Part shown: positions 17,163 to 26,751 of the stretch, piece after piece
Numbering within the stretch: position 1 is the stretch's first letter
Layout of the letters: each line of letters begins with the position of its first letter
Assembly: GCA_020248265.1 (NCBI GenBank)
Contig: JADCHX010000017.1
Span: 1-64,000 of the forward strand
Length of the DNA: 64,000 bases
Reading direction: 5' to 3'
DNA from: Rhodocyclaceae bacterium
Lineage (GTDB): Bacteria > Pseudomonadota > Gammaproteobacteria > Burkholderiales > CAIKXV01
Notes under the pieces: model-generated
Told to the model about the DNA's origin: nothing
The model's database searches: none
Seen by the model: the letters and a program-made list of their open reading frames with translations, nothing else
Made by a program: the position numbers and the translations under genes

Positions 17163-18119
17163 TCAGTCGGCGAGCATGCCGCCGAAGAAGTCGAGTACCT
17201 GCCCCATGGGGTTGGGCGCCAGACAGTCGAAGGTTGCCACCTCCGGCATAGAGCGCAGCCAGGTGAGCTGGCGCTTGGCGAGCTGGCGGGTGGCTGCGAT
17301 GCCGGTGCTGCGCAGTTGCCCGAGCGAGGTGCGGCCGTCCAGGTAGGCCCAGGCCTGGCGGTAACCGACGCAGCGCATCGATGGCAGTTCCGGGTCCAGC
17401 GCATGCCGCTCGCGCAGCCGGCGCAGCTCGCCGATCAGCCCGAGTTCGAGCATCTCGTCGAAGCGCGTCTCGATGCGTGCGTGCAGCAGGCTGCGGTCCG
17501 AGGGTACCAGCGCCGCCTGGATCAGCCGGTAGGGCAGCGGCCGGGGTGGCCGCTCGCGCAGCAGTTTCGACATCGGTTCGCCGCTCAGGTAGTACACCTC
17601 GAGCGCGCGCTGGATGCGCTGTGCGTCGTTCGGGTCGAGCCGTGCCGCAGTATCGGGATCGCAGCGCGACAGTTCGTCGTGGAGCGCGGGCCAGCCGCTG
17701 CCGGCGGCCATCGTGTCGATCACGCTGCGGGTGGCTGCATCCGCCTGCGGCAGGTCGGCGATGCCCGAGGCGAGTGCCTTCAGGTAGAGCATGGTGCCGC
17801 CGGTGAGCAGCGGCAGGTTGCCGCGCGCGGTGATTGCGGCCATCGTCGACAGCGCATCCTCCACAAAGCGCGCTGCGCTGTAGCGCTCGGTCGGTTCAAG
17901 AAGGTCGACCAGGTGGTGCGGTACGCTGGCCAGCGTCGCCGCGTCGGGCTTCGCGGTGCCGATGTTCATGCCGCGGTAGACCAGCGCGGAGTCGACGCTG
18001 ACGATTTCGCACGGCAGGCAGCGGGCGAGTTCGACCGCGACCCCGCTCTTGCCGCTGGCGGTCGGTCCGGTGAGCACCAGCGCGGGTGGCAAGCCCTGCC
18101 TGTCGCGGTCGGCGTGCAT
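17163..18119 (-). CDS. miaA: tRNA dimethylallyltransferase
   Basis: 318 aa. Transfers a dimethylallyl group to A37 of tRNAs reading UNN codons. P-loop GPTASGKS at 18-25, then [17 protein letters not shown], the dimethylallyl-diphosphate region GTMLYLKAL, and CVGYRQAW near the C-terminus. The start ATG 18119 shares one base with the mutL stop (TGATG), the classic mutL-miaA coupling. The frame is open further upstream inside mutL, but that is a shadow. Confidence 0.96.
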   Translation of the reverse strand: MHADRDRQGLPPALVLTGPTASGKSGVAVELARCLPCEIVSVDSALVYRGMNIGTAKPDAATLASVPHHLVDLLEPTERYSAARFVEDALSTMAAITARGNLPLLTGGTMLYLKALASGIADLPQADAATRSVIDTMAAGSGWPALHDELSRCDPDTAARLDPNDAQRIQRALEVYYLSGEPMSKLLRERPPRPLPYRLIQAALVPSDRSLLHARIETRFDEMLELGLIGELRRLRERHALDPELPSMRCVGYRQAWAYLDGRTSLGQLRSTGIAATRQLAKRQLTWLRSMPEVATFDCLAPNPMGQVLDFFGGMLAD

Positions 18120-20041
18120 CAACGGCCGCGCAGGAACATCCGGTCGAGTTCGGCCAGCGTGACCTGGCACCACGTCGGCCGGCCGTGGTTGCACTGGCCG
18201 GACCTTTCGGTCGCCTCCATCTCGCGCAGCAGCGCGTTCATTTCGGCCAGCGTCAGTGCCCGGTTGGCGCGCACCGCGCCATGGCAGGCCATCGTCGACA
18301 GCAGCTGGTCGCGCCGGGCCGCGACCGTATCCACCTCGCCCGACTCGTGCAGTTCGGCAAGCACGGATCGGGCAAGGTCGACCGGATCGGCACGCTCCAG
18401 CGTGGCTGGTACGGCACGCACCACGATCGCTCCCTGGGACAGCGGGGCCATGTCGAAGCCCAGCTGGTCGAGCGTGCCGCGGTGCTCGCCGATCGCGGCA
18501 ATGTCCAGTGCCGAAGCCGCGAACGAGACCGGCAGCAGCAGCGGCTGGCGCGGTACCGCCCCGGCATCGATGCTCTGCTTCAGGCGTTCGAACACAATGC
18601 GTTCGTGCGCTGCGTGCATGTCGACGACGATCAGTCCCTGTGCATTCTGGGCCAGCACGTAGATCCCGGCCAGCTGGCCGAGCGCGAAGCCCAGCGGCGG
18701 CGCGGCGCCGTCCGGGACAGCCATGCGGGCCTCGCCGGCCGTTGTGGTGCCGCGGACGGCATCGAGGGGTGCCCCGGTCCCGCCCGACCCCACCTGGCCG
18801 AACAGCGCGTCGTAGAGCGCCGACGGTTCGGACGAACGAAGCCCGAGCGGGGCCTGCGCCGGGCCCGCACCTCGGCTGGCCGGGTCGCGGCCCCAGCCTG
18901 CGGGCGCCTTCCACGACGGGCTGGCTGCGCCGCCGTCGCGGTCGCCGGGCACGTCCGCCGGCAGCGCATCCTGCCGGCTGGCGAGGCTGCCGCCGGTCGC
19001 GCCCGCCCGGGTCGAGGCGAGTGCCTTCTCGAGCGCATGCAGAACGAACTGGTGCACCGCCTGCGACTCGCGGAAGCGCACCTCGATCTTCGTCGGGTGC
19101 ACGTTCACGTCGACCGCGCGCGGGTCGATGGTGACGTAGAGCGCGAACGCGGGATGGCGCTGGTGGTGCAGCACGTCGCGGTAGGCGGCGCGCACCGCGT
19201 GCGAGAGGAGCTTGTCGCGCACGAACCGGCCGTTGACGAACAGATACTGTGCATCGCGCGAGGCCCGGGAGTAGGCGGGCTGTGCGATCGCGCCGCTGAT
19301 CGCCAGGTGCCCGATGTTCTCTTCGACCGGCAGTGCGGCATCGGCGAAATCGCTGCCCAGCAGCGCGACGATGCGCGCCGCGCGATCCTGGGGCGGCAGG
19401 CGCAGCACCGGCTTGCCGTTGTGGGACAGGCGGAAGCCGACCGCAGGGTGGGCGAGCGCGATGCGGTGCACTGCCTCTTCGCAGTGCGCGTACTCGGTCT
19501 GCTCCGACTTGAGGAAGCGCTTGCGGGCCGGCGTGTTGAAGAAAAGATCGAGCGCCTCGATGCGGGTGCCCGGCGCGATCGCGGCCGGGCCGATGCGGGC
19601 GCCGGCATCGCTGCCGGCACCGGTCGCACCCATGTGGCCGATGCGCCAGCCGTGGCGCGAATCAGCGGTGCGGCTGGCGAGGGTGAGGTCGGCCACCGAT
19701 GCGATCGAGGCCAGCGCCTCGCCGCGGAAGCCGAGGCTGGCGACCGATTCCAGGTCTTCGAGCGCCGCGATCTTGCTCGTCGCATGGCGGGTCAGTGCCA
19801 GCGCGAGGTCGTCCCTGTCGATGCCGTGGCCATTGTCGGTCACCGCGATCCGGCGCGTGCCGCCGGCGTCCAGTTCGATCGCCAGTTCGGTCGCCCCGGC
19901 ATCGATCGCGTTCTCGAGCAGTTCCTTCAGCGCCGAGGCCGGGCGCTCGATCACCTCGCCGGCCGCGATCTGGCTGATCAGCAGGTCGGGCAGCGCGTGG
20001 ATGCGCACCACGGGTTTTGCCGCTGGATCCGTCGGGGACAT
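18119..20041 (-). CDS. mutL: DNA mismatch repair protein MutL
   Basis: 640 aa. GHKL ATPase with [25 protein letters not shown] and SLGFRGEAL in the first 110 residues, a Pro/Gly-rich linker from about 340 to 440, and a C-terminal dimerisation domain. Around residues 473-484 it reads [12 protein letters not shown], matching the MutL endonuclease metal motif DQHA-x2-E-x4-E except for Met in place of Gln. A nicking MutL would fit a lineage without MutH. Coupled to miaA. The 168-base gap to pntAA holds the promoters of both. Confidence 0.96.
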   Translation of the reverse strand: MSPTDPAAKPVVRIHALPDLLISQIAAGEVIERPASALKELLENAIDAGATELAIELDAGGTRRIAVTDNGHGIDRDDLALALTRHATSKIAALEDLESVASLGFRGEALASIASVADLTLASRTADSRHGWRIGHMGATGAGSDAGARIGPAAIAPGTRIEALDLFFNTPARKRFLKSEQTEYAHCEEAVHRIALAHPAVGFRLSHNGKPVLRLPPQDRAARIVALLGSDFADAALPVEENIGHLAISGAIAQPAYSRASRDAQYLFVNGRFVRDKLLSHAVRAAYRDVLHHQRHPAFALYVTIDPRAVDVNVHPTKIEVRFRESQAVHQFVLHALEKALASTRAGATGGSLASRQDALPADVPGDRDGGAASPSWKAPAGWGRDPASRGAGPAQAPLGLRSSEPSALYDALFGQVGSGGTGAPLDAVRGTTTAGEARMAVPDGAAPPLGFALGQLAGIYVLAQNAQGLIVVDMHAAHERIVFERLKQSIDAGAVPRQPLLLPVSFAASALDIAAIGEHRGTLDQLGFDMAPLSQGAIVVRAVPATLERADPVDLARSVLAELHESGEVDTVAARRDQLLSTMACHGAVRANRALTLAEMNALLREMEATERSGQCNHGRPTWCQVTLAELDRMFLRGR

Positions 20042-20132
20042 GGGGCGGGATTATAGGGGTGCGGCCACCCGATCCGGGCCCCGCCGACCCCGTCAGGCAT
20101 CAAGAAGGTCTGGCTTGCCCGCGAGTTTTGAA

Positions 20133-20138
20133 TATAAT
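20133..20138 (+). promoter_or_regulatory. Candidate -10 element for the pnt operon
   Basis: A perfect TATAAT lies 72 bases before the pntAA start in the divergent gap after mutL. The best -35 at 17 bases spacing (CTGGCT, 20110-20115) is poor. TTGAA just upstream may help as an extended element. Confidence 0.4.
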
Positions 20139-20209
20139 CCGAGGCTTTTTGGTCGGCGTCGGCCATCACCACCATAACCGCTGCCTGGCGTGGAGAAGGA
20201 CCTCTTGAA

Positions 20210-21340
20210 ATGAAGATCGGCATTCCCACTGAAGTTCGACCCGGCGAGACGCGGGTTGCGGCGACTCCCGAGACAGTGAAGAAGTATTGCGCGGGCGGCC
20301 AGAACGCCGTGTTCGTGCAGGCTGGCGCCGGGGCCGGTGCCAATTTTCCCGACGCCGACTACGCTGCCGCGGGTGCCACGGTCGTGGCCGATGCCGCCTC
20401 CGTCTACGGCCAGTGCGATCTGGTCCTGAAGGTACGCTCGCCACTGCCGGAAGAAGTCTCCGCGATGAAGTCCGGCACGGTGCTGATCGGCCTGCTGGCA
20501 CCGTACGACGCGGCCGGCATCGAGGCGCTCGCGAGCAAGGGCCTGACCGCCTTCGCGATGGAGCTGCTGCCGCGCACCTCGCGTGCGCAGTCGATGGACG
20601 TGCTCTCCTCCCAGGCCAACATTGCCGGCTACAAGGCGGTGGTGCTGGGCGCCGACACCTACGGCCGCATCATGCCGATGCTGATGACCGCCGCCGGTAC
20701 GGTAAAGGCCGCGCGCATGGTGATCCTGGGCGCGGGCGTGGCCGGCCTGCAGGCCATCGCGACCGCGAAGCGGCTGGGTGCGGTGATCGAGGCGTCCGAC
20801 GTGCGCCCGGCGGTGAAGGAGCAGATCGAGTCGCTCGGCGCGAAATTCATCGACGTGCCGTACGAGACCGACGAAGAGCGCGAGATCGCCCAAGGTGCAG
20901 GCGGCTACGCGCGGCCGATGCCGGCCTCGTGGATGGGGCGCCAGGCGGCCGAAGTCGCCAAGCGTATCGCGCTGGCCGACATCGTGATCACCACGGCGCT
21001 GATCCCCGGCCGCAAGGCGCCGGTGCTGGTCACCGACGACATGGTCAGGTCGATGAAGCCCGGCTCGGTGATCGTCGACATGGCGGTCGAGCAGGGCGGC
21101 AACGTCGAGGGATCGAAGGCAGGCGAGACCGTGGTCTCGCATGGCGTGAAGCTGGTCGGGCAGACCAACCTGCCGGCCCTGGTCCCCACCGATTCCAGCG
21201 CGCTGTACGCCCGCAACCTGATGACCTTCCTGGCGCTGATGCTCGACAACAAGACCGGGCAGTTCAACCTCAACCGCGAAGACGACCTCGTCGCCGGCAC
21301 CCTCGTGTGCCACGGCGGCGAACTCGTGCGCAAGCAATAA
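20210..21340 (+). CDS. pntAA: NAD(P) transhydrogenase subunit alpha, part 1
   Basis: 376 aa. NAD(H)-binding domain I of the proton-translocating transhydrogenase. It begins MKIGIPTEVRPGETRVA and has the Rossmann loop GAGVAGLQAIATAKRLGA and the RQD-loop-like QSMDVLSSQAN. The alpha subunit is split in this organism, with the membrane part encoded separately by pntAB. GGAGAAGGA precedes the ATG. First gene of pntAA-pntAB-pntB; exchanges hydride between NADH and NADPH, driven by the proton gradient. Confidence 0.95.
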   Translation: MKIGIPTEVRPGETRVAATPETVKKYCAGGQNAVFVQAGAGAGANFPDADYAAAGATVVADAASVYGQCDLVLKVRSPLPEEVSAMKSGTVLIGLLAPYDAAGIEALASKGLTAFAMELLPRTSRAQSMDVLSSQANIAGYKAVVLGADTYGRIMPMLMTAAGTVKAARMVILGAGVAGLQAIATAKRLGAVIEASDVRPAVKEQIESLGAKFIDVPYETDEEREIAQGAGGYARPMPASWMGRQAAEVAKRIALADIVITTALIPGRKAPVLVTDDMVRSMKPGSVIVDMAVEQGGNVEGSKAGETVVSHGVKLVGQTNLPALVPTDSSALYARNLMTFLALMLDNKTGQFNLNREDDLVAGTLVCHGGELVRKQ

Positions 21341-21360
21341 CCTCGAAAGAGAGAGCGGCC

Positions 21361-21678
21361 ATGGAACTCGTTGACCCGACCATCACAAACCTGATCATCT
21401 TCGTGCTCGCCATCTACGTCGGCTTCCACGTGGTGTGGAACGTGACCCCCGCGCTGCATACGCCGCTGATGGCGGTGACCAACGCGATCTCCGCGATCGT
21501 CATCGTCGGCGCGATGCTCGCCGCCGCGCTGACCGAGACCCCGCTGGGCAAGACGATGGGCGTGCTCGCCGTCGCACTGGCCGCAGTGAACGTGTTCGGT
21601 GGCTTCCTCGTCACGCGCCGGATGCTCGAGATGTTCAAGAAGAAAGAGCCCCGGAAAGCCGCGGGAGACCACGCATGA
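21361..21678 (+). CDS. pntAB: NAD(P) transhydrogenase subunit alpha, part 2
   Basis: 105 aa, three predicted transmembrane helices (LIIFVLAIYVGFHVVW, AISAIVIVGAMLAAAL, MGVLAVALAAVNVFGGFLV). The membrane segment of the split alpha subunit. It starts 20 bases after pntAA with GAAAGAGAG upstream; its stop overlaps the pntB start by 4 bases (ATGA). A short Lys-rich tail ends the protein. Confidence 0.93.
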   Translation: MELVDPTITNLIIFVLAIYVGFHVVWNVTPALHTPLMAVTNAISAIVIVGAMLAAALTETPLGKTMGVLAVALAAVNVFGGFLVTRRMLEMFKKKEPRKAAGDHA

Positions 21679-23099
21679 GCATGAATCTCGTCGTTCTGCT
21701 GTACCTGATCGCCTCGGTCTGCTTCATCCAGGCGCTCAAGGGCCTCTCCCATCCGACGACGTCGCGGCTGGGCAATCTGTTCGGCATGGTCGGCATGGCC
21801 ATCGCCGCGCTGACCACCGTCGGGCTGATCTACAAGCTCGCCGGGCAGTCGGCGACCACCGGCATGCTGTACGTGATCGGCGGCGTCGCGGTCGGCGGCA
21901 CGCTCGGCGCGGTGATGGCCAAGCGCGTCGAGATGACCAAGATGCCGGAGCTGGTCGCGTTCATGCACTCGATGATCGGCCTGGCAGCCGTGTTCATCGC
22001 CGTGGCGACGGTCGCCGAGCCCTGGGCGCTCGGCCTCGTCAACCGTGGCGAGCCGATCCCGATCGGCAACCGGATCGAACTGTTCATCGGCGCATTCGTC
22101 GGTGCGATCACCTTCTCCGGTTCGGTGATCGCGTTCGGCAAGCTGTCGGGCAAGTACAAGTTCCGGCTGTTCCAGGGTGCGCCCGTTCAGTTCAAGGGCC
22201 AGCACATGCTCAACCTGGTGCTGGCGATCGCCATGCTCGGTTTCGGCATCGCGTTCGTGGTGACCCAGGACTGGACGCCGTTCTGGGCGATGCTGGCGAT
22301 CGCCTTCGTACTCGGCGTGCTGATCATCATCCCGATCGGCGGCGCTGACATGCCGGTGGTGGTGTCGATGCTCAACAGCTACTCCGGTTGGGCGGCGGCG
22401 GGCATCGGCTTCTCGTTGAACAACTCGATGCTGATCATCGCCGGGTCGCTGGTCGGATCGAGCGGGGCAATCCTGTCCTACATCATGTGCAAGGCGATGA
22501 ACCGGTCGTTCTTCAACGTGATCCTGGGCGGGTTCGGCCAGGAGGGCGGTGCCGCTGCGGGTACGGCCGAGCAGCGCTCCGTGAAGAGCGGCAGCGCGGA
22601 CGACGTGGCGTTCATGCTGTCGAACGCCGACAGCGTGATCATCGTTCCGGGCTACGGGCTGGCGGTGGCACGGGCGCAGCATGCGGTGAAGGAAATGGCG
22701 CACAAGCTGCAGGCCAAGGGTATCCAGGTGCGCTACGCGATCCATCCGGTCGCGGGTCGCATGCCTGGGCACATGAACGTGCTGCTGGCCGAAGCCGAGG
22801 TGCCGTACGACCAGGTCGTCGAGATGGAGGACATCAACAGCGATTTCGGGCAGACCGACGTGGTGATGGTGCTCGGCGCCAACGACGTGGTGAACCCGGC
22901 CGCGCTGGTGAAGGGCACGCCGATCTACGGCATGCCGATCCTCGATGCCTACAAGGCGCGTACCATCATCGTGAACAAGCGGTCGATGGCCGCCGGTTAT
23001 GCCGGCCTCGACAACGAGCTGTTCTACATGGACAAGACGATGATGGTCTTCGGCGACGCGAAGAAGGTCGTCGAGGATATCGTCAAGGCGATCGAGTAG
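21675..23099 (+). CDS. pntB: NAD(P) transhydrogenase subunit beta
   Basis: 474 aa. The N-terminal two thirds is a bundle of hydrophobic helices forming the proton channel. From about residue 310 the NADP(H)-binding domain III follows, with VPGYGLAVARAQH, HPVAGRMPGHMNVLLAEA, NDVVNPAA and a final VVNKRSM/GYAG region typical of PntB. Start ATG 21675 overlaps pntAB. Convergent with the sulfurtransferase gene. Confidence 0.96.
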   Translation: MSMNLVVLLYLIASVCFIQALKGLSHPTTSRLGNLFGMVGMAIAALTTVGLIYKLAGQSATTGMLYVIGGVAVGGTLGAVMAKRVEMTKMPELVAFMHSMIGLAAVFIAVATVAEPWALGLVNRGEPIPIGNRIELFIGAFVGAITFSGSVIAFGKLSGKYKFRLFQGAPVQFKGQHMLNLVLAIAMLGFGIAFVVTQDWTPFWAMLAIAFVLGVLIIIPIGGADMPVVVSMLNSYSGWAAAGIGFSLNNSMLIIAGSLVGSSGAILSYIMCKAMNRSFFNVILGGFGQEGGAAAGTAEQRSVKSGSADDVAFMLSNADSVIIVPGYGLAVARAQHAVKEMAHKLQAKGIQVRYAIHPVAGRMPGHMNVLLAEAEVPYDQVVEMEDINSDFGQTDVVMVLGANDVVNPAALVKGTPIYGMPILDAYKARTIIVNKRSMAAGYAGLDNELFYMDKTMMVFGDAKKVVEDIVKAIE

Positions 23100-23142
23100 T
23101 AATCGCCGGGCCCACGGAGCTTCCCGCCCCGTACGGCCCTTG

Positions 23143-23164
23143 GCCCGCCTGCGTCTAGGCGGGC
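23143..23164. terminator. Possible bidirectional terminator hairpin
   Basis: GCCCGCCT and AGGCGGGC pair over 8 bp around a 6-base loop between convergent pntB and the sulfurtransferase gene, overlapping the latter's stop codon. No T-tract, so moderate at best. Confidence 0.35.
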
Positions 23165-24021
23165 GATGCCTTCGCCGGCTGCGGCTCCATCGGCCGCGCC
23201 GGGTCGGCGCACCACTCGCTCCACGATCCGGGGTAGAGCCGCGAGCCGCCGAGCCCGGCCACTTCCATCGCCAGCACGTTGTGGCAGGCGGTCACGCCGG
23301 ATCCGCACTGGTGGACGACCTGCCCGGCTGTGTGCCCGGTCATCAGGTCGATGAATTCGCGGCGCAGGGTGCCGGCCGGCTTGAACGTGCCGTCGCTCTC
23401 GAGGTTGGACTGGAAGAAACGGTTGACCGCGCCGGGGATATGCCCGCCGACCGGATCCATCGTCTCGTTCAGGCCGGCAAACCGTTCCGGCGTGCGGGCA
23501 TCGACGATCAGCATGTCCGGTGAGCGCAGGTTCTCCAGTACGGTCGATACATCGACCCGCAGCGCATCGCGCTGCCGCGGCGTGAACGTTGCGGGCTGGC
23601 CGTTCGGCGCGGCCTGCGTCAGCGGCCGGCCCTCGAGTTTCCACTTTGGCAGTCCACCGTCGAGTACGGCAACCGTATCGTGGCCCAGCCAGCGCAGCAT
23701 CCACCACAGGCGGGCTGCGAAGAAACCGCCGCTCGCGTCGTAGGTGACGACCTGTCTGCCCGCGGCGACGCCTTGCTGGCCCAGCCAGTTCGACAGGGCA
23801 ACGACATCCGGCAGCGGATGGCGGCCGGAGCGCCCGGTCTTGGGGCCGGACAGGTTCTCGTCGAGGTGGGCGAAACGTGCACCGGGAATGTGGTCGGCGG
23901 CATAGGCGTTGCGGCCGGCTTCGACGTTCATCAGGTCATGCCGGCAGTCGAAGACGACGAGATCGGGATCGGACAGGTTCGCGGCGAGCGCCTCGGTGCT
24001 GATCAGGGTGTGGTGGTTCAT
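23155..24021 (-). CDS. sseA: 3-mercaptopyruvate/thiosulfate sulfurtransferase (two rhodanese domains)
   Basis: 288 aa. Two rhodanese modules, the N-terminal one inactive and the C-terminal one with the catalytic loop CGSGVTA (Cys239). CGSGVTA is the loop of 3-mercaptopyruvate sulfurtransferases (SseA), whereas thiosulfate enzymes usually have CRKGVT. Likely cytosolic sulfur transfer to cyanide or thiol acceptors. ATG 24021 starts the conserved HHTLISTEALAANL. The gene lies 57 bases downstream of the DMT transporter gene in the same direction. Confidence 0.9.
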   Translation of the reverse strand: MNHHTLISTEALAANLSDPDLVVFDCRHDLMNVEAGRNAYAADHIPGARFAHLDENLSGPKTGRSGRHPLPDVVALSNWLGQQGVAAGRQVVTYDASGGFFAARLWWMLRWLGHDTVAVLDGGLPKWKLEGRPLTQAAPNGQPATFTPRQRDALRVDVSTVLENLRSPDMLIVDARTPERFAGLNETMDPVGGHIPGAVNRFFQSNLESDGTFKPAGTLRREFIDLMTGHTAGQVVHQCGSGVTACHNVLAMEVAGLGGSRLYPGSWSEWCADPARPMEPQPAKASPA

Positions 24022-24078
24022 CTGGGTGTGTCGTTCTCGAGCCTGGGGAGCGGCTCTGCGCCGCGGGAAGCCGGCTGG

Positions 24079-24948
24079 TCACCGGTGCCCCGAGTGTATA
24101 GCCCTCGGCGGCGGTGCGCGCCGTGCAACGACCGACAGCACGCCGGCGCTGGCGATCAGCGACATGCCCAGCCAGCCTGCGGCCGTCGGTGCCTCGCCTG
24201 TCGCGAACAGGTCGTACAGGCCGGCAAACAGCACGCCGCAGTAGGACAGCGTCGCCACGACCAGGGTCGCGCCCCGCGAGTAGGCGCAGGTCATCGCCAG
24301 CTGCGAGGCGAGTGCAAAGGCGCCGATGGCCGCCAGCAGCGGCAGGTCGGACGCGCGTACCGGCGTCGCGCCGGTGAACGGCAGCGCCACAACACCGGCC
24401 ACGAGTCCGAGCAGCGCGAAATAGAACACGGTCCGCCACTCCGGTTCACCGGCCGCGCCGAGCTGCCGTACGCCGAGATAGGCGACAGCCGCCACCGCCC
24501 CGCCGGCCAGGCCGAGCAGGCCCGGTATGAGCGGCGAACCTTCCGTCCAGGGTTGCAGCAGTGCAAGCACGCCGGCGAAGCCGGTCGCGATCGCCACGAC
24601 GGCGGGCAGCGACAGTCGTTCCCGCAGCAACAGGCCGGTGATCAGCGCGAGGAACAGGGGCGAGGTGTAATTGAGCGTGACTGCGGTGGCAAGCGGTGCA
24701 TGCGCCAGGCAGGCGAAGAACAGCAGCATCGAGACCACGCCCGCGATGCTGCGCACCAGATGCCCACGCCAGTGCGGTGTGCGCAGCGGCCACCCGGCCA
24801 GGCGGGTGAACAGCACGATCGCGACCACGATGAACAGGCTGCGGTAGAGCATCAGCTCGCCCAGCCCGAAGCGGCCGGCAGCCAGCTTGACGAACACCCC
24901 ATGGGCGGTGAAGAACAGCCCGGAGACGACCATCCACAGGGCTGCCAC
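24079..24948 (-). CDS. DMT-superfamily (EamA) transporter
   Basis: 289 aa, about ten hydrophobic helices in two EamA repeats (each with the YTSPLFLALITG / YCGVLFAGLYDL type ending). Inner-membrane exporter of metabolites or amino acids; the substrate cannot be read from sequence. The start is GTG 24948 (an ATG at 24933 is possible), 15 bases after the Rieske oxygenase stop, so the two are probably co-transcribed. Confidence 0.85.
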   Translation of the reverse strand: MAALWMVVSGLFFTAHGVFVKLAAGRFGLGELMLYRSLFIVVAIVLFTRLAGWPLRTPHWRGHLVRSIAGVVSMLLFFACLAHAPLATAVTLNYTSPLFLALITGLLLRERLSLPAVVAIATGFAGVLALLQPWTEGSPLIPGLLGLAGGAVAAVAYLGVRQLGAAGEPEWRTVFYFALLGLVAGVVALPFTGATPVRASDLPLLAAIGAFALASQLAMTCAYSRGATLVVATLSYCGVLFAGLYDLFATGEAPTAAGWLGMSLIASAGVLSVVARRAPPPRAIHSGHR

Positions 24949-24963
24949 GCGGGTGGCGGCCTG

Positions 24964-26067
24964 CTAGCTGCCGTGCAGCTGGCGCTGCACGAACTCGTGG
25001 AAGTGCTGCATGCCGTCCTCGTAAGGAGAGTGGTACGGGCCGACATCGTCGCGGCCCTGGCGCCAGAGGATCCTGCGCCCCGCCTGCATGCGTTCGCAGA
25101 TCTCGCGGTCCTCGGCGGCGGTCTCGATGTAGGCGGCGCGCTGCGCCTCGACGAACTCGCGCTCGAAACAGGCGATCTCCTCCGGGTAATAGAACTCGAC
25201 GATGTTGGTGCATCGCTCCGGGCCGTCTGGCCTGACCGAGCTGACCACCAGCACGCCCGGGTACCACTCCACCATCACGTTCGGATAGTAGGTCAGCCAG
25301 ATCGCGCCCAATTGCGGCGGCTTGCCGCCGCGCTGCTTCAGCACCTGCTCGTGCCAGCGCGAATAGACCGGTGAGCCGGCGGCGCGCGCCAGCCGGCTGT
25401 TGACCCCGACCCGCTGCACCGAATACCAGTCTCCGAATTCCCAGTCGAGGTTGTCGCAGTCGACGAATCGGCCAAGCCCGGGATGGAACGGGTCGACGTG
25501 ATAGTCCTCGAGGTACACCTCGATGAAGGTCTTCCAGTTCACGTCGTAGTGCTCGACCAGCTGGTGGTCGAAACGGTAGCCATCGAAGTCGATCTCCTCG
25601 ACCCGGGAGAGTTGCGCGAGGTCGTGCGCGATGTCGCGCCGCGCATCGAACAGCAGCCCGTTCCAGCGGGTGAGCGCCGTGCGCTGCAGATCGAGGCAGG
25701 GCGATGCGCCGAACTTCGGCGCCCCGAGCAGGCGCCCGGACAGATCGTAGGTCCAGCGATGCAGCGGACACACGATCTGTTCCGAATGGCCGGCACCCTG
25801 CAGCATCTGCGCCTGGCGATGCCGGCAGACGTTGGACAGCAGTTCTATGCCCCCGGCGTTGCGTACGAGAACATCGGCGCCGCGAGTGGTCTCCGGCACG
25901 CGGTAGTCTCCGGGCTCCGGCACCATCAGCTCATGGCCGATATAGCGCGGGCCGGCATCGAAGATCAGGCGTTCCTCCATCGCCCATATGGCCGGGTCGA
26001 TGTACCAGCCGACCGGCAGCTGTGAGGCTGCCGGTCGGAGCCGCTGGACGCCTGCAAAATCCGTCAC
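24964..26067 (-). CDS. Rieske-type aromatic ring-hydroxylating oxygenase, alpha-like subunit
   Basis: 367 aa. Rieske [2Fe-2S] motif CRH (81-83) with CPLH (100-103), then a catalytic domain carrying the mononuclear-iron facial triad region EVYLEDYHVDPFHPGL. Such proteins oxygenate or demethylate aromatic or quaternary-amine substrates in the cytosol with an external reductase, and none is encoded nearby. The substrate is unknown. GTG 26067 is chosen because a strong AGGAGG lies 6 bases upstream; the open frame further upstream (to 26298) has no family similarity. Divergent from xseB across 264 bases. Confidence 0.88.
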   Translation of the reverse strand: MTDFAGVQRLRPAASQLPVGWYIDPAIWAMEERLIFDAGPRYIGHELMVPEPGDYRVPETTRGADVLVRNAGGIELLSNVCRHRQAQMLQGAGHSEQIVCPLHRWTYDLSGRLLGAPKFGASPCLDLQRTALTRWNGLLFDARRDIAHDLAQLSRVEEIDFDGYRFDHQLVEHYDVNWKTFIEVYLEDYHVDPFHPGLGRFVDCDNLDWEFGDWYSVQRVGVNSRLARAAGSPVYSRWHEQVLKQRGGKPPQLGAIWLTYYPNVMVEWYPGVLVVSSVRPDGPERCTNIVEFYYPEEIACFEREFVEAQRAAYIETAAEDREICERMQAGRRILWRQGRDDVGPYHSPYEDGMQHFHEFVQRQLHGS

Positions 26068-26238
26068 TGAGTCCTCCTGACGCGCGTGCGAACGAACCAC
26101 TTCCACATGAGTGCTGCGAGCCCCAGCCCTCCGTCCGAAAAGGCCGGGGATTGTCCCCTGAATCAGTGGGGCGGGCAACGAACGCCCCCGCAGCGAAGCC
26201 TGCCGGGATCGGTCTGCGCACCTGCGCTGTCGCCGCGG

Positions 26239-26268
26239 TTGACCCGGGCGGCCCGGCTCGGCTAGCCT
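26239..26268 (+). promoter_or_regulatory. Candidate promoter for xseB-ispA-dxs
   Basis: TTGACC at 26239-26244 and TAGCCT at 26263-26268, 18-base spacer, about 64 bases before the xseB start. The -35 is good, the -10 weak. The rest of the 264-base gap has no other recognisable feature. Confidence 0.3.
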
Positions 26269-26331
26269 CTGCGCCCCATGGTCGTCGTGCCGCTGCAACG
26301 GCGGCGCCAGGCCCGCACCTTCAAGGAACCG

Positions 26332-26652
26332 ATGGCCAAGCCCTCTGCAAAGGATTCCGCCGCCCCCGCCCGGTTCGAGACCGCGATGTCGGAACTCGAG
26401 AAGATCGTCGCCGCTATGGAAGCCGGGCAGCTTTCGCTGGAGGAATCGCTCGAAAACTATCGGCGCGGCGCCGAACTGCTGACCTGGTGCCAGGGGCAGT
26501 TGCAGGCGGTCCAGGCACAGGTGAAGGTCCTCGAGGACGGCCTGTTGAAGGACTTCACGCTGGATGCCGCGGGCGCGCGCGTGGGCCCGGGTGCCCGCGC
26601 CGCCGGTGGCGCCGATCCCGATGACGCCGATGCCGGCGACGAGCGCGATTGA
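26332..26652 (+). CDS. xseB: Exodeoxyribonuclease VII small subunit
   Basis: 106 aa, longer than the usual 70-80. The family core FETAMSELEKIVAAMEAGQ and LSLEESLENYRRGAELL occupies residues about 13-55. An acidic, Ala/Gly-rich tail of 30 residues follows. ATG 26332 has AAGGA upstream; an in-frame ATG at 26278 is less likely. Partner of xseA at 15.8 kb. First gene of the xseB-ispA-dxs cluster known from many proteobacteria. Confidence 0.92.
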   Translation: MAKPSAKDSAAPARFETAMSELEKIVAAMEAGQLSLEESLENYRRGAELLTWCQGQLQAVQAQVKVLEDGLLKDFTLDAAGARVGPGARAAGGADPDDADAGDERD

Positions 26653-26751
26653 ACCTGCAGGGCCGACCCGGCAGGTCGTTTGCCGCTAGGGGCGCGCTCA
26701 GGTATCTTCGGCGGATGTACCTGTCAGCCTGCGCATGAGGTAACCGAGCCG

